A DNA stretch of 64,000 nt from Malus domestica (GCF_042453785.1 NC_091674.1:6812001-6876000), one strand, 5' to 3'; positions 21,661-32,747 are shown, counted from the stretch's first letter. Numbers and translations are program-made. The notes: a model not told the origin generated them from the sequence alone.

Positions 21661-22265
21661 ACAACAACAACAACAAAGCATTTTCCCACTAAGTGGGGTT
21701 GGCTATATGAATCCTAGAATGCCATTGCGCTCGGTTTTGCACATGTCTAAACCCATTTTGTGCACGTGTTGATGCTTCATCGCCCAACATTCTGTGCCAT
21801 ACATCATCGCCGGCCTTATTGCCGTCCTATAAAATTTTCCCTTGAGCTTCAGTGGCCTACGACGGTCACACAACACGCCGGATGCACTCTTTCACTTCAT
21901 CCATCCAGCTTGTATTCTATGGTTGAGATCTCCATCTAATTCTCTGTTCGTTTGCAAGATAGATCCTAGGTAGCGAAAACGGTCGCTCTTTAGTATTACT
22001 TGATCTCCGATCCTCGCCCCTAACTCATTTTGGCCTCCATTTACACTGAGCTTGCACTCCATATATTCTGTCTTTGATCGGCTTAGGCGAAGACCTTTAG
22101 ATTCCAACACTTCTCTCCAAAGGTTAAGCTTCGCATTTACCCCTCATGAGTTTCATCTATCAACACTATATCATTTGCGAGAAGCATACACCAAGGAATA
22201 TCATCTTGAATATGTTCTGTTAACTCATCCATTACCAACGCAAAAGGGTAAGGACTTAAGGATTG
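21661..22265 (-). mobile_element. RTE-type LINE, 5'-truncated 3' fragment with (TTG)n tail
   Basis: Minus-strand 3' end of an RTE LINE. Read on that strand it ends in the conserved gattcatatagccaacccc and cacttagtgggaaaatg, then a (TTG)n tail, seen here as acaacaacaac at 21661. It aligns with 25446-26315 of the fuller copy but lacks about 300 bp (25500-25800 equivalent) and stops abruptly at 22265. A residual frame (22110-21892) reads [17 protein letters not shown] and YLGSILQTN, the segment after the RT core. Confidence 0.85.
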
Positions 22266-23586
22266 TTGATGCACAAAATCAGTGAGGACTTTGGTACAAC
22301 AGAAATTATTAAGTTATTGCTCTGGTCATTAGTGTGGGAGAATGATCTTGTAATCATTAAACTTCTAAGTACCGAAGTGTGGTATCGTCTTCACTTACCT
22401 TATCTGTCTCATAGGTAGATGTGGCATCTTTTCTGGAAGTACTCTTCCTCCATCCAAGGGTGGTATCTTTAACTGGTGGAGATGCAAAAGGTAATGTATC
22501 AATTTCACTTGAAGCTTACTTGTAGTTTCAGGCTTGGTCAAGCGCGATACAAACCATGTAGTAGGAGTCCCCCAAGTCGCCGAGCTAGGGGATCTGCTGA
22601 AAGAGGTGATAGACAAGGTAAACAATCAGAGCTCCAAGCAATCAGTCCCAGATCAGAAGTTTGATTTCGAGTTCCGGCTGATTGTTCTCATTCTCCCTAT
22701 CTTGTAGGCAGCATGAAGGATAAAGAGAAGAAAATGAGAATAGATGATATGAGATACTTTTGCTTTTGAAGAAGTAACTTTCCACAGGCTTATTCTTGAA
22801 CTGGGCTGGAGGGTTTTCTGGTTTCCTCTAGAGTATAAGGCCGACTGAAGAATTTGAGGGTCAAAACAAGTCCATCAAATCTAGAGTACGTTCGACCCTG
22901 CTGATATGGGATACTTTTGCTGTTGACAAAGTAGTGGATGTATCGGCACGCGTTCTGTTACGCTTGTCTCCACATGCTTCCTTGTATCCTTATCACTTTC
23001 CCTATCGGTTCCTCAGGCAGATGTGGTATCTTCTTTAGAAGCATAAGATGTTGAAGATGAGTACTCGAGAGCAATGCCAGGTAAGTAATCAGGTAAGGGG
23101 TTCCCGGCAGTCAGTTCCTGACTGGAAGCTTGATTCCAAGTGCTGACTGATTGCTCTCTTTCTCCTTGTCTTGCAGGTAAGAACAATGCCAAAGGAAAAG
23201 ACAGGGAAAAAGCATGATATGGGATACTCTTGCTTTTAACCCTGATGATATGAGATATTCTTGCTCTGGTGTAGCTTGTTTGCAGAGGTATTACCGGGGG
23301 GAAAGAAAGCTGAGTATTTCGAGAGGCTTCGTTGGGAGTGCCCTCTCAGATATGATGAAGGGTTGAGCATCTTTGCAGGTCTGCCTGTCCGTTGAGGATG
23401 GAGGTCGACATATATAAGAGTCTCCCTAACAACAAGTAGTAATGTTATTCCTTTACCCTGCTTGGTCATAGCACGGTAGTGGGAGCTGCCAGCTTCACGT
23501 GTGTCAGAGCACTTTGAAAAAGTGATCTGTGGTATCTGGAAAGCTGATGTTGCGTGTGAAGATTACAGACAAGCTTTATCCAAGGA

Positions 23587-23850
23587 GATCTGGCTCTCGA
23601 AGTTGAGAAAGCGGTGCCTCTTCGGTTTTCGAACAAGCAATCCTATCGGGGATCTGGCTCTCGAGATTTGGAGAACGGTGCCTCTTCAATTTTTGAGAGA
23701 GCAATCCTGTTGGGAATCTGGCTCTCGAGATTTGAAGAGCGGTGTCTCTTCGATTTTTGAGAAATTAATCATGTTGGGAGTCTGGCTCTCGAGATTCGGA
23801 GAACGGTGCCTTTTCGATTTTAGAGCAAGCAATCTTGTTGGGAGTGTTTT
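23587..23850 (+). repeat. 64-bp tandem repeat, four units
   Basis: Units start with gatctggctctcgag or variants at about 23587, 23651, 23714 and 23779. Each carries cggtgcctcttc and a tttttgag..caatc tail. Confidence 0.8.
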
Positions 23851-24279
23851 CTCGAATATAAGTAAAGGTAAGGCATGTTTGCTAGTCTACCTTGCCACGA
23901 AGCACAGAGGTTGACACACAGGGACTTTCCAATTATCCAGCAGTGGTGCTGTTCATTTACCCTTGTGGGTAATAATATGGTAGCTAGACCTTCAAAATTT
24001 ATGTGTTTAAACTTTGTTAGTGCTGTTTCTTTGCTATTCTTTTACCCTTCTTGGTCATAGCGATGTAGTGGGAGCTGCAAGCTTCACGTGTCTAAACTTT
24101 GTCAGAGATCTTTGGTAAAGTTATCTGTGGTACCCCTGAGGTGATGGTACGTGTGAAAAGTGGATGATTGAACAGTAAGATTCACGTGCTTTCTACTTCA
24201 CCAGAAATCTTCAACAGAATGCCCGTAATTTCAGCAAAGCTGAGTGTGCATGTGACAGGTGCTGACAAGGCTGAAAAAA

Positions 24280-24515
24280 ACAGGTGCCTCTTCGATTTCT
24301 GAGATCGGCCTTCGTGGTCTCTGAGCAGCCCAGCTTTTGAGAAAGCAAGCCTCTTCGATTTCTGAGATCGGTCTTCGTGGTCTTTGAGCAGCTCAGCTTT
24401 TGAGAAAGCAAACGCCTCTTCAATTTCTGAGATCGGCCCTCGTGGTCTCTGAGCAGCCCAGCTTTTGAGAAAGCAAACGCCTCTTCGATTTCTGGGCAGA
24501 CGCCTCTTCGATTTC
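24280..24515 (+). repeat. 64-bp tandem repeat, three to four units
   Basis: gcctcttcgatttctgagat starts near 24286, 24349, 24414 and 24479, followed in each unit by cgtggtctctgagcagccca and cttttgagaaagcaa. It shares the gcctcttcgattt core with the array at 23587-23850. It lies directly upstream of the TATA box and open frame at 24541-25332. Confidence 0.8.
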
Positions 24516-24540
24516 TGAAGCTCCATCGAGTGCAGATTTT

Positions 24541-24547
24541 TATAAAG
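24541..24547 (+). promoter_or_regulatory. TATA box before the 224-residue frame
   Basis: TATAAAG, 117 bases upstream of the ATG at 24658, followed by a pyrimidine-rich leader (ttgttcgacctcttctctct). An AATAAA lies at 25400-25405, downstream of the stop. Together they give a gene-like unit within repetitive DNA. Confidence 0.5.
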
Positions 24548-24657
24548 GCTGGCATTAAGTTTCAAAGCACACTTGAATCTTCACCAGTAGAAGCTCCCTT
24601 CTTGTACTTCTAAGATCTTGATTTGTTCGACCTCTTCTCTCTTCAACACCTTTGAAA

Positions 24658-25332
24658 ATGTCTGGCCCCTCTGACCGTCGTTTTGACTTGAACCTTGTTG
24701 AAGAGGCAACCACGCCTTCTCCAGACAACATATGGCGCCCATCCTTCTTATCCCCTACTGGTCATCTTACCGTTGGGGATTCCGTGATGAATAATGATAT
24801 GACCGCTGCGGTGGTGGCCAGGAACCTTCTCACTCCCAAAGATAACAGACTACTTTCCAAACGGTCTGATGAATTGGCTGTTAAGGATTCTCTGGCTTTG
24901 AGTATTCAGTGTGCAGGTTCTGTGTCTAATATGGCCCAACGCCTATTTGCTCAAACCCGCCAAGTTGAATCATTGGCGGCTGAAGTGATTAGTCTCAAAC
25001 AGGAGATTAGAGGGCTCAAGCATGAGAATAAACAGTTGCACCGGCTCGCACATAACTGTGCTACAAACATGAAGAGGAAGCTTGACCAGATGAAGGAATC
25101 TGATGGTCAGGTTTTACTTGATCATCAGCGGTTTATGGGTTTGTTCCAAAGGCATTTATTGCCTTCGTCTTTTGGGGCTGTACCGCATAATGAAGCTCCA
25201 AATGATCAACCTCCGATGCCTCATCATTTTAGGGTTCTGTCCAGTACTGAGGCTCCGAATGATCCCCCTCCGATGCCTTCTCTTTATGGGGCTCTACCGA
25301 CTGCTGAGACTTCTCCTAAGCAACCTTTGTGA
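24658..25332 (+). CDS. unidentified repeat-associated coiled-coil protein, 224 residues
   Basis: Intact frame from ATG 24658 (MSGPSDRRFDLNLVEEA) to TGA at 25330. A Leu/Lys/Glu-rich segment near residues 100-145 (QVESLAAEVISLKQEIRGL, KHENKQLHRLAHN) has heptad-like spacing typical of a coiled coil. The C-terminal 70 residues contain two degenerate repeats built on EAPNDPPPMP. No catalytic motif, zinc knuckle or membrane segment. It sits between two LINE pieces and downstream of a tandem array. I remember near-identical hypothetical proteins from apple and pear, which would make it a multicopy mobile-element product; this is memory, not a search. One possibility is an additional ORF of a non-autonomous retroelement. 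Confidence 0.55.
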   Translation: MSGPSDRRFDLNLVEEATTPSPDNIWRPSFLSPTGHLTVGDSVMNNDMTAAVVARNLLTPKDNRLLSKRSDELAVKDSLALSIQCAGSVSNMAQRLFAQTRQVESLAAEVISLKQEIRGLKHENKQLHRLAHNCATNMKRKLDQMKESDGQVLLDHQRFMGLFQRHLLPSSFGAVPHNEAPNDQPPMPHHFRVLSSTEAPNDPPPMPSLYGALPTAETSPKQPL

Positions 25333-25399
25333 AGGCTTCCTCTTGTTTGTTTATTTTGACTCATGTATATGTACATATTTGTAACTTATCGGAGATATC

Positions 25400-25405
25400 A
25401 ATAAA
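25400..25405 (+). terminator. poly(A) signal AATAAA for the 224-residue frame
   Basis: AATAAA lies 68 bases past the stop at 25332, within atcaataaataagc. It fits a plant near-upstream element. No experimental support. Confidence 0.4.
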
Positions 25406-25445
25406 TAAGCTTTACTTCATTTCCAACGTATTGTGTTAAATACAC

Positions 25446-28400
25446 CAAAGCCTTCTTCATTGAGTGGAGTTGGCTATATGAATCTTAGAGCGCCATTGTG
25501 CTCGATCATGTGTCATGTCCTCCGTTAGATCCAAATACTCTAAGTCTTTTCTTAGAGTCTCTTCCAAAGTTTTCCTAGGTCTTCCTCTACCCTTTCGGCC
25601 CTGAACCTCTGTCCCGTAGTCGCATCTTCTAACCGGAGCGTCAGTAGGCCTTCTTTGCACATGTCCAAACCACCGTAACCGATTTTCTCTCAACTTTCCT
25701 ACAATTTTGGCTACTCCTACTTTACCTCGGATATCCTCATTCCTAATCTTATCCTTTCTCGTGTGCCCACACATCCAAAGAAGCATCCTCATCTCCGCTA
25801 CACCTATTTTGTGTACGTGTTGATGCTTCACCGCCCAACATTCTGTGCCATACAGCATCGCCGGCCTTATTGCCGTCCTATAAAATTTTCCCTTGAGCTT
25901 CAGTGGCATACGACGGTTACACAACACGCCGGATGCACTCTTCCGCTTCATCCATCCAGCTTGTATTCTATGGTTGAGATCTCCATCTAATTCTCCGTTC
26001 TTTTGCAAGATAGATCCTAAGTAGCGAAAACGATCGCTCTTTGGTATTTCCTGATCTCCGATCCTCACCCCTAACTCATTTTGGCCTCCATTTGCACTGA
26101 ACTTGCACTCCATATATTCTGTCTTTGATCGGCTTAGGCGAAGACCTTTAGATTCCAACACTTCTCTCCAAAGGTTAAGCTTCGCATTTACCCCTTCCTG
26201 AGTTTCATCTATCAACACTATATCGTCTGCGAAAAGCATACACCAAGGAATATCATCTTGAATATGTCCTGTTGACTCATCCATTACCAACGCAAAAAGG
26301 TAAGGACTTAAGGATGAGCCTTGATGTAATCCTACAGTTATGGGGAAGCTTTCGGTTTGTCCTTCATAAGTTCTTACGGCAGTCTTTGCTCCTTCATACA
26401 TATCCTTTATAGCTTGGATATATGCTACTCGTACTCCTTTCTTCTCTAAAATCCTCCAAAGAATGTCTCTTGGGACCCTATCATACGCTTTTTCCAAATC
26501 TATAAAGACCATGTGTAAATCCTTTTTTCCATCTCTATATCTTTCCATCAATCTTCGTAAGAGATAGATTGCCTCTATGGTTGAGCGCCTTGGCATGAAC
26601 CCGAATTGGTTGTCCGAAACCCATGTCTCTTGCCTCAATCTATGCTCAATGACTCTCTCCCAGAGCTTCATTGTATGACTCATTAGCTTAATACCCCTGT
26701 AGTTCATGCAATTTTGTACGTCGCCCTTATTCTTGTAGATAGGCACCAAAGTGCTATTTCGCCACTCATTTGGCATCTTCTTCGTTTTCAAAATCCTATT
26801 GAAAAGGTCAGTGAGCCATGCTATACCTGTCTCTCCCAAAACTTTCCACACTTCGATCGGTATATCGTCTGGGCCCACTGCTTTTCTATGATTTATCTTC
26901 TTCAAAGCTACAACCACTTCTTCCTTCCTAATTCGACGATAAAAGGAGTAGTTTCTACACTCTTCTGAGTTACTCAACTCCCCTAAAGAAGTACTCCTTT
27001 CATGTCCTTCATTGAAAAGATTATGAAAATAACCTCTCCATCTGTCTTTGACCGCGTTCTCTGTAGCAAGAACCTTTCCATCCTCATCCTTGATGCACCT
27101 CACTTAGTTTAGGTCCCTTGTCTTATTTTCCCTTGCTCTAGCTAGTTTATAGATATCCAACTCTCCTTCTTTGGTATCTAGTCGCTTATACATATCGTCA
27201 TAAGCCGCTAACTTAGCTTCTCTCACAGCTTTCTTCGCCTCTTGCTTCGCTCTTCTATACCTTTCACCATTTTCATCGGTCCTGTCCTTGTATAAGGCTT
27301 TACAACATTCCTTCTTAGCCTTCACCTTTGTTTGTACCTCTTCATTCCACCACCAAGATTCCTTTTGGTGTGGAGCAAAGCCCTTGGACTCTCCTAATAC
27401 CTCTTTTGCTACTTTTCGGATACAACTAGCCATGGAATCCCACCTTTGGCTAGCTTCCCCCTCTCTATCCCTCCCACACTGGGTGATTACTTTCTCTTTG
27501 AAAATGGCTTGTTTTTCTCCTTTTAGATTCCACCATCTAGTCCTTGGGCACTTCCAAGTCTTGTTCTTTTTTCTCACTCTTTTGATATGTACATCCATCA
27601 CCAACAAGCGATGTTGATTAGCCAAGCTCTCTCCCGGTATAACTTTGCAATCCTTACAAGTTATACGATCCCCTTTTCTCATTAGAAGAAAATCTATTTG
27701 TGTTTTTGACGACCCACTCTTGTAGGTGATCACATGTTCTTCTCTCTTCTTAAAGAAGGTGTTGGCTAAGAAGAGATCATATGCCATTGCAAAATCCAAG
27801 ATAGCTTCACCATCCTCGTTTCTCTCCCCAAAACCATGGCCACCATGAAAACCTCCATAGTTGCCTGTCTCCCTGTCCACGTGTCCATTTAAATCTCATT
27901 TTATAAATAACTTCTCCGTCTGGGCAATTCCTTGCACAAAGTCTCCAAGGTCTTCCCAAAATTTCTCCTTCGAACTCGTATCCAACCCTACTTAAGGTGC
28001 GTACGCACTAATCACATTGATGAGTTCTTGTCATATTACAAGCTTGATTGCCATGATTCTATCTCCTACCCTCTTGACATCTACAACATCTTGTGTCAAG
28101 GTCTTGTCCATGATGATGCCAACACCGTTTCTCGTTCTATTTGTGCTTGAATACCAAAGTTTAAACCCTGAGTTTTCTAGATCCTTTGCCTTAAGACCAA
28201 CCCACTTAGTTTCTTGTAGGCACATAATATTTATCCTTCTCCTCACCATAACTTCCACTACTTCCATATATTTTCCCGTTAAGGTTCCTATATTCCACGT
28301 TCCTAAACGCATTATGCTCTCTTGAACTCTACCCTTCTGTCCTAGCTTCTTCACCCTCCCATGTCCAATAGAATCAAAGTACTTCTTTTGTGTGTCTTGT

Positions 28401-28725
28401 GTAAAGTTGATAGGAGCATATGCTCCCAAACAACTTTGAGTGGAGTCGTTCGAAAAGAAGTTTTTATGGCCCCCTTGCTCATTTAACACTGCATCCGGGT
28501 GCCGATGGAGATACAGCGACCCTTGCTCACTTATCACTGTGCTCAGGCCACACAACGCGCCACTTACGGGTGACGCCCTAGCTTTAGCGCAATTTCGTTC
28601 TGGATTCATTTTCATAAGGATTCGACGTAACTGTGGAGTGCCGGCTGTCGACTACCTGACGCCCTCCCTCTCCTCCTTTACCCGGGCTTGGGACCGGCAA
28701 TGTAAGATAAACTTACCCAGGCGGA
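25446..28725 (-). mobile_element. RTE-type LINE, near full length
   Basis: Runs from the 5' end at 28725 (minus-strand start tccgcctgggtaagtttatc) to a decayed 3' end at about 25446 that lacks the (TTG)n tail. It encodes endonuclease and reverse transcriptase in one frame. Its 5' edge abuts GTTACATGAAAGCTATAC (28726-28743), which recurs at 21645-21662 beyond the truncated LINE fragment. The TSD therefore encloses both LINE pieces and the 3.2-kb segment between them. Confidence 0.85.
25457..28615 (-). pseudogene. RTE LINE polyprotein: APE endonuclease plus reverse transcriptase, four nonsense codons
   Basis: One uninterrupted minus-strand register of 1053 codons with in-frame stops only at 28033, 27994, 27898 and 27106, and no frameshift. 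The endonuclease part has RLGTWNIGTLTGKYMEVV, MCLQETKWVG, DLNGHV and QIDFLLMRK. The RT part (from 27103) has [83 protein letters not shown] and the catalytic FADDIVLID. The C-terminal [11 protein letters not shown] block is typical of plant RTE elements. Several stops could be C-to-T or G-to-T changes (for example TAA for Gln). Nonsense-only damage suggests a fairly recent insertion. Confidence 0.85.
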
Positions 28726-28862
28726 GTTACATGAAAGCTATACAGTGAGAAAATACAGTTATTGCACTCCACTCCACTAAGAAACAAGAAAGAAAGAACT
28801 AGATATTACAAAACACTGGAAGACGCGGAACCGAATTCATAAAGCCTTTAGCAACACACAAC

Positions 28863-31254
28863 CTACGCAATGAGGAATGGCAGGACAGTCAACATGAACT
28901 CCTCGTAACTGAAAGTTCCCATACCATTGTACGCTTTGTCCTTCTCCTTAAACTTCTCGGTTAATCCCTGCAAGACACAAGCATCACAAAAGAAAACACT
29001 CTCTTAAGTATCGACAGTTCAGCGGTTAACCCACAGGTTGTCCTCTTGAGATAATGAAAATCCATTTTTTGTGGAAACTATATGATTCAGTGATGAACAA
29101 TGATTTTATGGTTTCCCAGCCAAGAAATTAAGCAACGAAATAAAGGGTTGTTCGTTCTCTTTTTGATATGCTTGTCAACTAACTGCAGCAATAACTTAGA
29201 GTTTTGAATACTCAACCGTACAAACTATGCATAAATCAGAATCAACTTTCAAGCCAACGCTAGGTTGAAGTTCCCCAATTAACACTATAAATTAAGTGCA
29301 CAAAATATAAGCTTTAGGGAAAATCGAACTCACCTTAACAGTCAGACAGCACCTGCATTTAATCAAAACAAACGAACAAGGAATAATCAGATATCGATAA
29401 GAAAACATAATATAAAATATACCACAATGAAATGCTGTAAGTATCTAATGCGTAAGAATTTGATCCTCAAACCAATCCCAAAAAAGAATGATAGAAAAAA
29501 GGAAAAGGAAACATACTCGATGAAATTGTCATATTCAATGGCCCTCTTTTTGCCTCCAGTCTTGTCGAATTTAGAGACCAGCAGTTCTAAAACTACAGGT
29601 GAGACAGCAAATCCCAGACTTAGCAGTGCATCTCTCAACTCATTTGCATCAATGAACCCACTTCTGTCCCGGTCGAACCTCTCAAACACTCCCTGATCAA
29701 CCACACCAATTACAAAACAGTTAATTTCTCACAAAAATTAAAAGACAAAATCTTATGGGGCGTTTCATAACCATTTTATTTTCATTTTTAATTTTTGATT
29801 TTTTAAACTAAAAATTGAAATCTTATTTGGTTACTGCAATATTTTGTTTTCAATTTTCAAAAAAAAAAAAATGAAAACTAAGAATCAAAAAATGAAACCA
29901 AATAAGATTTCAACTTTTAAAAGAAAATTAAGATTAAAAACGAAATGATTATAAAAAGGGAACTTTAACGAAAAACACCTGGTACTGTTCATTTTAACGA
30001 AAAACCACATTTTTACACTAAAAAATCAATCTTGGTACTATGCACTTTACCCTTTATTTTGTCCTTATCATTAAAACTCAAAGTTTTCAAACACTTCTCA
30101 TTAGTTTTCCTTTATAAAAAAAGGACAAAAAAAGAATTATTGGGATTACCGCCCAACTTTGAAGACTGTAGAACAGTGCAGCGAATTCCTTGGGCCATGT
30201 TATCACAATTTACCCAGACACACAATAAATATCATTATGTACAAAAATAAACTGTACCAAATTAGCAATGATGATGCTTGCAAAGACTCGAAAGCAACTT
30301 GCATATAACGGTTTTACCGTGATAGCGGTGTCCAGTCCACTAATAAAATGTCATGCTATATAAATAAAAAAACGTAACCATGACATGATGGACTAAATTG
30401 CCAAGACGGCAATGATCTGTTTTCATCTCAGTAATTTTGGAAAAGCTAAATACTAAGAAGACCAAATTTCCGAACTTTTGTAAACCAAAATTTAGTCTCA
30501 TATTATCTTTTTGTGGATAAGCATAACGCGTGATGCCATAAAGATTCAACGGTCAACTGACCATGACTACCACATTCGCATTCTACGGATTATATCCGTT
30601 AGGCGTTAAGGGCATGATAGACATTTCGCATTGATTCTAAGTTTCTAACGCGACTCAGTGTCCGATCACTGACTCGGCGCAGGCAACACCGTTTAGTGCG
30701 TCGATAAAAAAATTACAAAGATATGCATACATGGAGTAATGAGGCTTGTAAATTGTTACCAATCTTCCTCGTGTTGGTCTGGGTGAAAAGGTACATGAGA
30801 AGATGAACAGTCCTCAAGCTGAAGCTCTGATTGTACGACGACAGAGCTCTCTGCATCTCCTTGTCATCGATGAAGCCGTTGCTGTCCTGATCCGCCAGCT
30901 AAAAGCAAGCTATGACGTTCGGGTCCGTGCCAGGCGGGAACACCGACGGAACCAAAGCCGCGAACGGGCTGCCGTAACCCGGACCAGGCGCCGGATATCC
31001 TCCGCCGCCGCCTTGATTCTTGTGAGGCTTGTCTGGATTGTACGGCTTGTCTGGCTTGTACGGCTTCTCTGGAGCATAGGGTGCGCCGTATGGTGCGGAG
31101 GGTGGGGCGCCGTACGGTGCAGACGGAGCACCGTAGGGTTGAGCTGTCTGGTGCTGGTGCTGCCCTTGGGGGGGGGGGGGGGAGCGCCGTAGGGTTGACC
31201 TGGCAGAGTGCTTCCGTAGCCGGAGCCGGGAGGAAGGTGTGGGTAGCCTGACAT
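28863..31254 (-). pseudogene. duplicate CML49/50-like gene, disabled
   Basis: Same five-exon layout as the intact copy: 31254-30760, 30196-30150, 29692-29517, 29352-29334, 28967-28863. Damage: an in-frame TAG (30901-30899) replaces the Gln of ECFQLADQD just before EF1. The exon 2 acceptor AG has become AT (30198). A 15-base G run (31168-31182) in exon 1 puts the N-terminal Pro/Gly/Tyr region out of frame, although that could be a homopolymer assembly error. Exons 3-5 remain clean, still with KFDKTGG and with CCLTVK in the 19-nt exon. The surviving exons suggest recent inactivation. A MITE and, downstream, a LINE composite have entered this copy. Confidence 0.88.
29957..30113. mobile_element. 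MITE, family A copy 3 (between exons 2 and 3 of the CML pseudogene)
   Basis: Starts gggaactttaacgaaaaac and ends ttagttttcctt, flanked by tataaaaa on both sides (8 bp). It shares aaccacatttttacac with the copies at 1635 and 13262. Absent from the corresponding intron of the intact CML gene. Confidence 0.75.
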
Positions 31255-31335
31255 TTTTTTATTGTTCTTTTAGTGGTCTGAAAATTTGGTTTGGGTATGT
31301 TTGCAGATTTTTCAAATTGATGGTGATTCACATCC

Positions 31336-31688
31336 ATCAGGATTTCCATCGCTATTTTCAGAGTTTGACGGTGAAGAAGATCAGATGATGGGCTGATGGA
31401 ATGAGAAAGTTAAAAGACACTTGGAGAGAGAAATTAATCAGAGGTTATAGACCTTTTCTCTCTCCATCTGGAGCAAACAAACCAAATGAATGGCCAAGAC
31501 TTAATGTTAGGGGTAAAATCGGAAGTTGGATAGATTATTTTTCTTGGGTCATTTTTATTGGCTTGGTTTGATATTGAGTTTTATTCTAACCATTAAATAA
31601 AATTAATACATGAATTTTGGTTAAAATTCAAAATTTGAAAGTCTTTTTTATTAGTTTTTTTTTTTTAATTTAGTGGTATTGTTTTCAA
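31336..31688. other. intergenic, AT-rich
   Basis: Upstream of the CML pseudogene, ending at the hairpin MITE. No coding region or recognisable signal. Confidence 0.4.
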
Positions 31689-32236
31689 GGGTAAACTGCT
31701 ATTTGACCATTTGAACTATTACCCCAATTGAAATTGACCTCCTGAACAATTTTTTTTGGTAAATTAACCCCTTGAACTATTTGAAATTAGCCAATTAGCC
31801 CTTGTCGGTAGATTCCATCCACTATTTCATCAAATTCAAGGGCAAATTAGTCTTTTCATCATAAATTCTTACTTGTCAACTATAACCACCAATAAATTTA
31901 TGACATATGGACACAAAATAATTTGTAATAACAATGTGAAATGGTCCTTTATGTAAACGTTCGGTTTTCTTATGTTTTCTTATTATGCTATATGTTTTAC
32001 ACATTATTTTGTGTTCATGTGTTTTAATTTTATTGGTAGTTATCATTGACAAGTAAGAATTGATAACGGAATGACTAATTTGCCCTTGAATTTGATGGAA
32101 TGGTGGACAGAACCTAATTGCAAATGGCTGATTGGCTAATTTTAAATATTTCAGGGGGTTAATTTACCAAAAAAATAATTTAGGGGGTCAATTTCAACTG
32201 GAGTAATAATTCAGGAGGTTAAACAGCATTTTACCC
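31689..32236. mobile_element. hairpin MITE with long TIRs, Mutator-like
   Basis: About 548 bp. The left end gggtaaactgctatttgacc is matched in inverse by the right end ggaggttaaacagcatttta-ccc. The inverted arms extend over more than 150 bp (for example tggtaaattaaccccttgaa against its inverse near 32150), so the whole unit can fold back. Flanked by tgttttcaa (31680-31688) and ttttttcaa (32237-32245), a 9-bp TSD with one mismatch. Confidence 0.75.
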
Positions 32237-32245
32237 TTTTTTCAA

Positions 32246-32747
32246 TATATACTATTTATTATGAAAACCCTTTTTGTCAACCATTTTCAAAAGTTTAAGC
32301 TATGTCCATGCTCAAATCAAATCAAAGAACAACAAAACAAATAAAAGAAAATACCCTTATTAAATTTGGAAAATTGGGCTTAGAAGGTTAAGTGGAGCAA
32401 TAAATTGTTTTGCCAATTTCTCTCAATTATCTAAAATTGTTTACAGGCCCTTTAGAACTTTTTTCTGCAAATGACGCTTCAAGTCAATATAGAGGAATCG
32501 AACACGAAATCTCAAGCATACGTGAAAGCTCAAGTGATCAACACAATATCAGCGATTTTGATTTATATTGCTTTCTGCATGCCATTTTGTGAATGCAAAA
32601 AAGATTATAAGCCTTCATAATCTCAAATTCTCAATAGTCACACAGTTTCCTCCACATGCCATCAATTGCTCACCGTATCAAGTTTTTTTCTTTTCTTCCT
32701 TTTTGCTTGGATGCCAAGAAAACCCGAGAAAGTCGAAAAAGAAACCT
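32246..32747. other. intergenic spacer
   Basis: Sequence between the hairpin MITE and the Tat element. No gene, repeat or RNA recognised. Confidence 0.4.

Larger units (their letters stand above)
22266..25445. mobile_element. unclassified repetitive segment between the two LINE pieces
   Basis: 3.2 kb lying between a truncated and a long LINE copy, with no homology to either. It contains longer-scale internal repeats (a phrase like cagatgtggtatctt..gcagg at 22415-22700 and 23015-23190), two 64-bp tandem arrays and one open frame with its own promoter-like and poly(A)-like signals. It begins TGTTGATGCAC. I infer a piece of a non-autonomous retroelement, but no LTR pair is visible. Confidence 0.5.
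19735..31335. repeat. segmental duplication, copy 2 (CML pseudogene, heavily invaded)
   Basis: Aligns in order with 545-6580. Extra material here: a Mutator-like element at 20219-21558, the RTE composite at 21661-28725, and a MITE in intron 1 of the CML copy. Homology fades shortly upstream of the CML start, near 31335. Both arms run in the same orientation, so this is a direct duplication. Confidence 0.85.

Noticed and set aside
22266..25445. Solo LTR inserted into a single LINE
   Set aside because: The LINE sequence does not resume after the segment. Instead the LINE 3' end is present twice, and no 5-bp duplication flanks the segment.
26714..28748. Plus-strand open frames across the LINE
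   Set aside because: Antisense shadows of the endonuclease-RT frame.
28863..31254. Second functional CML gene
   Set aside because: In-frame TAG before EF1 and loss of the exon 2 acceptor make a normal product impossible.
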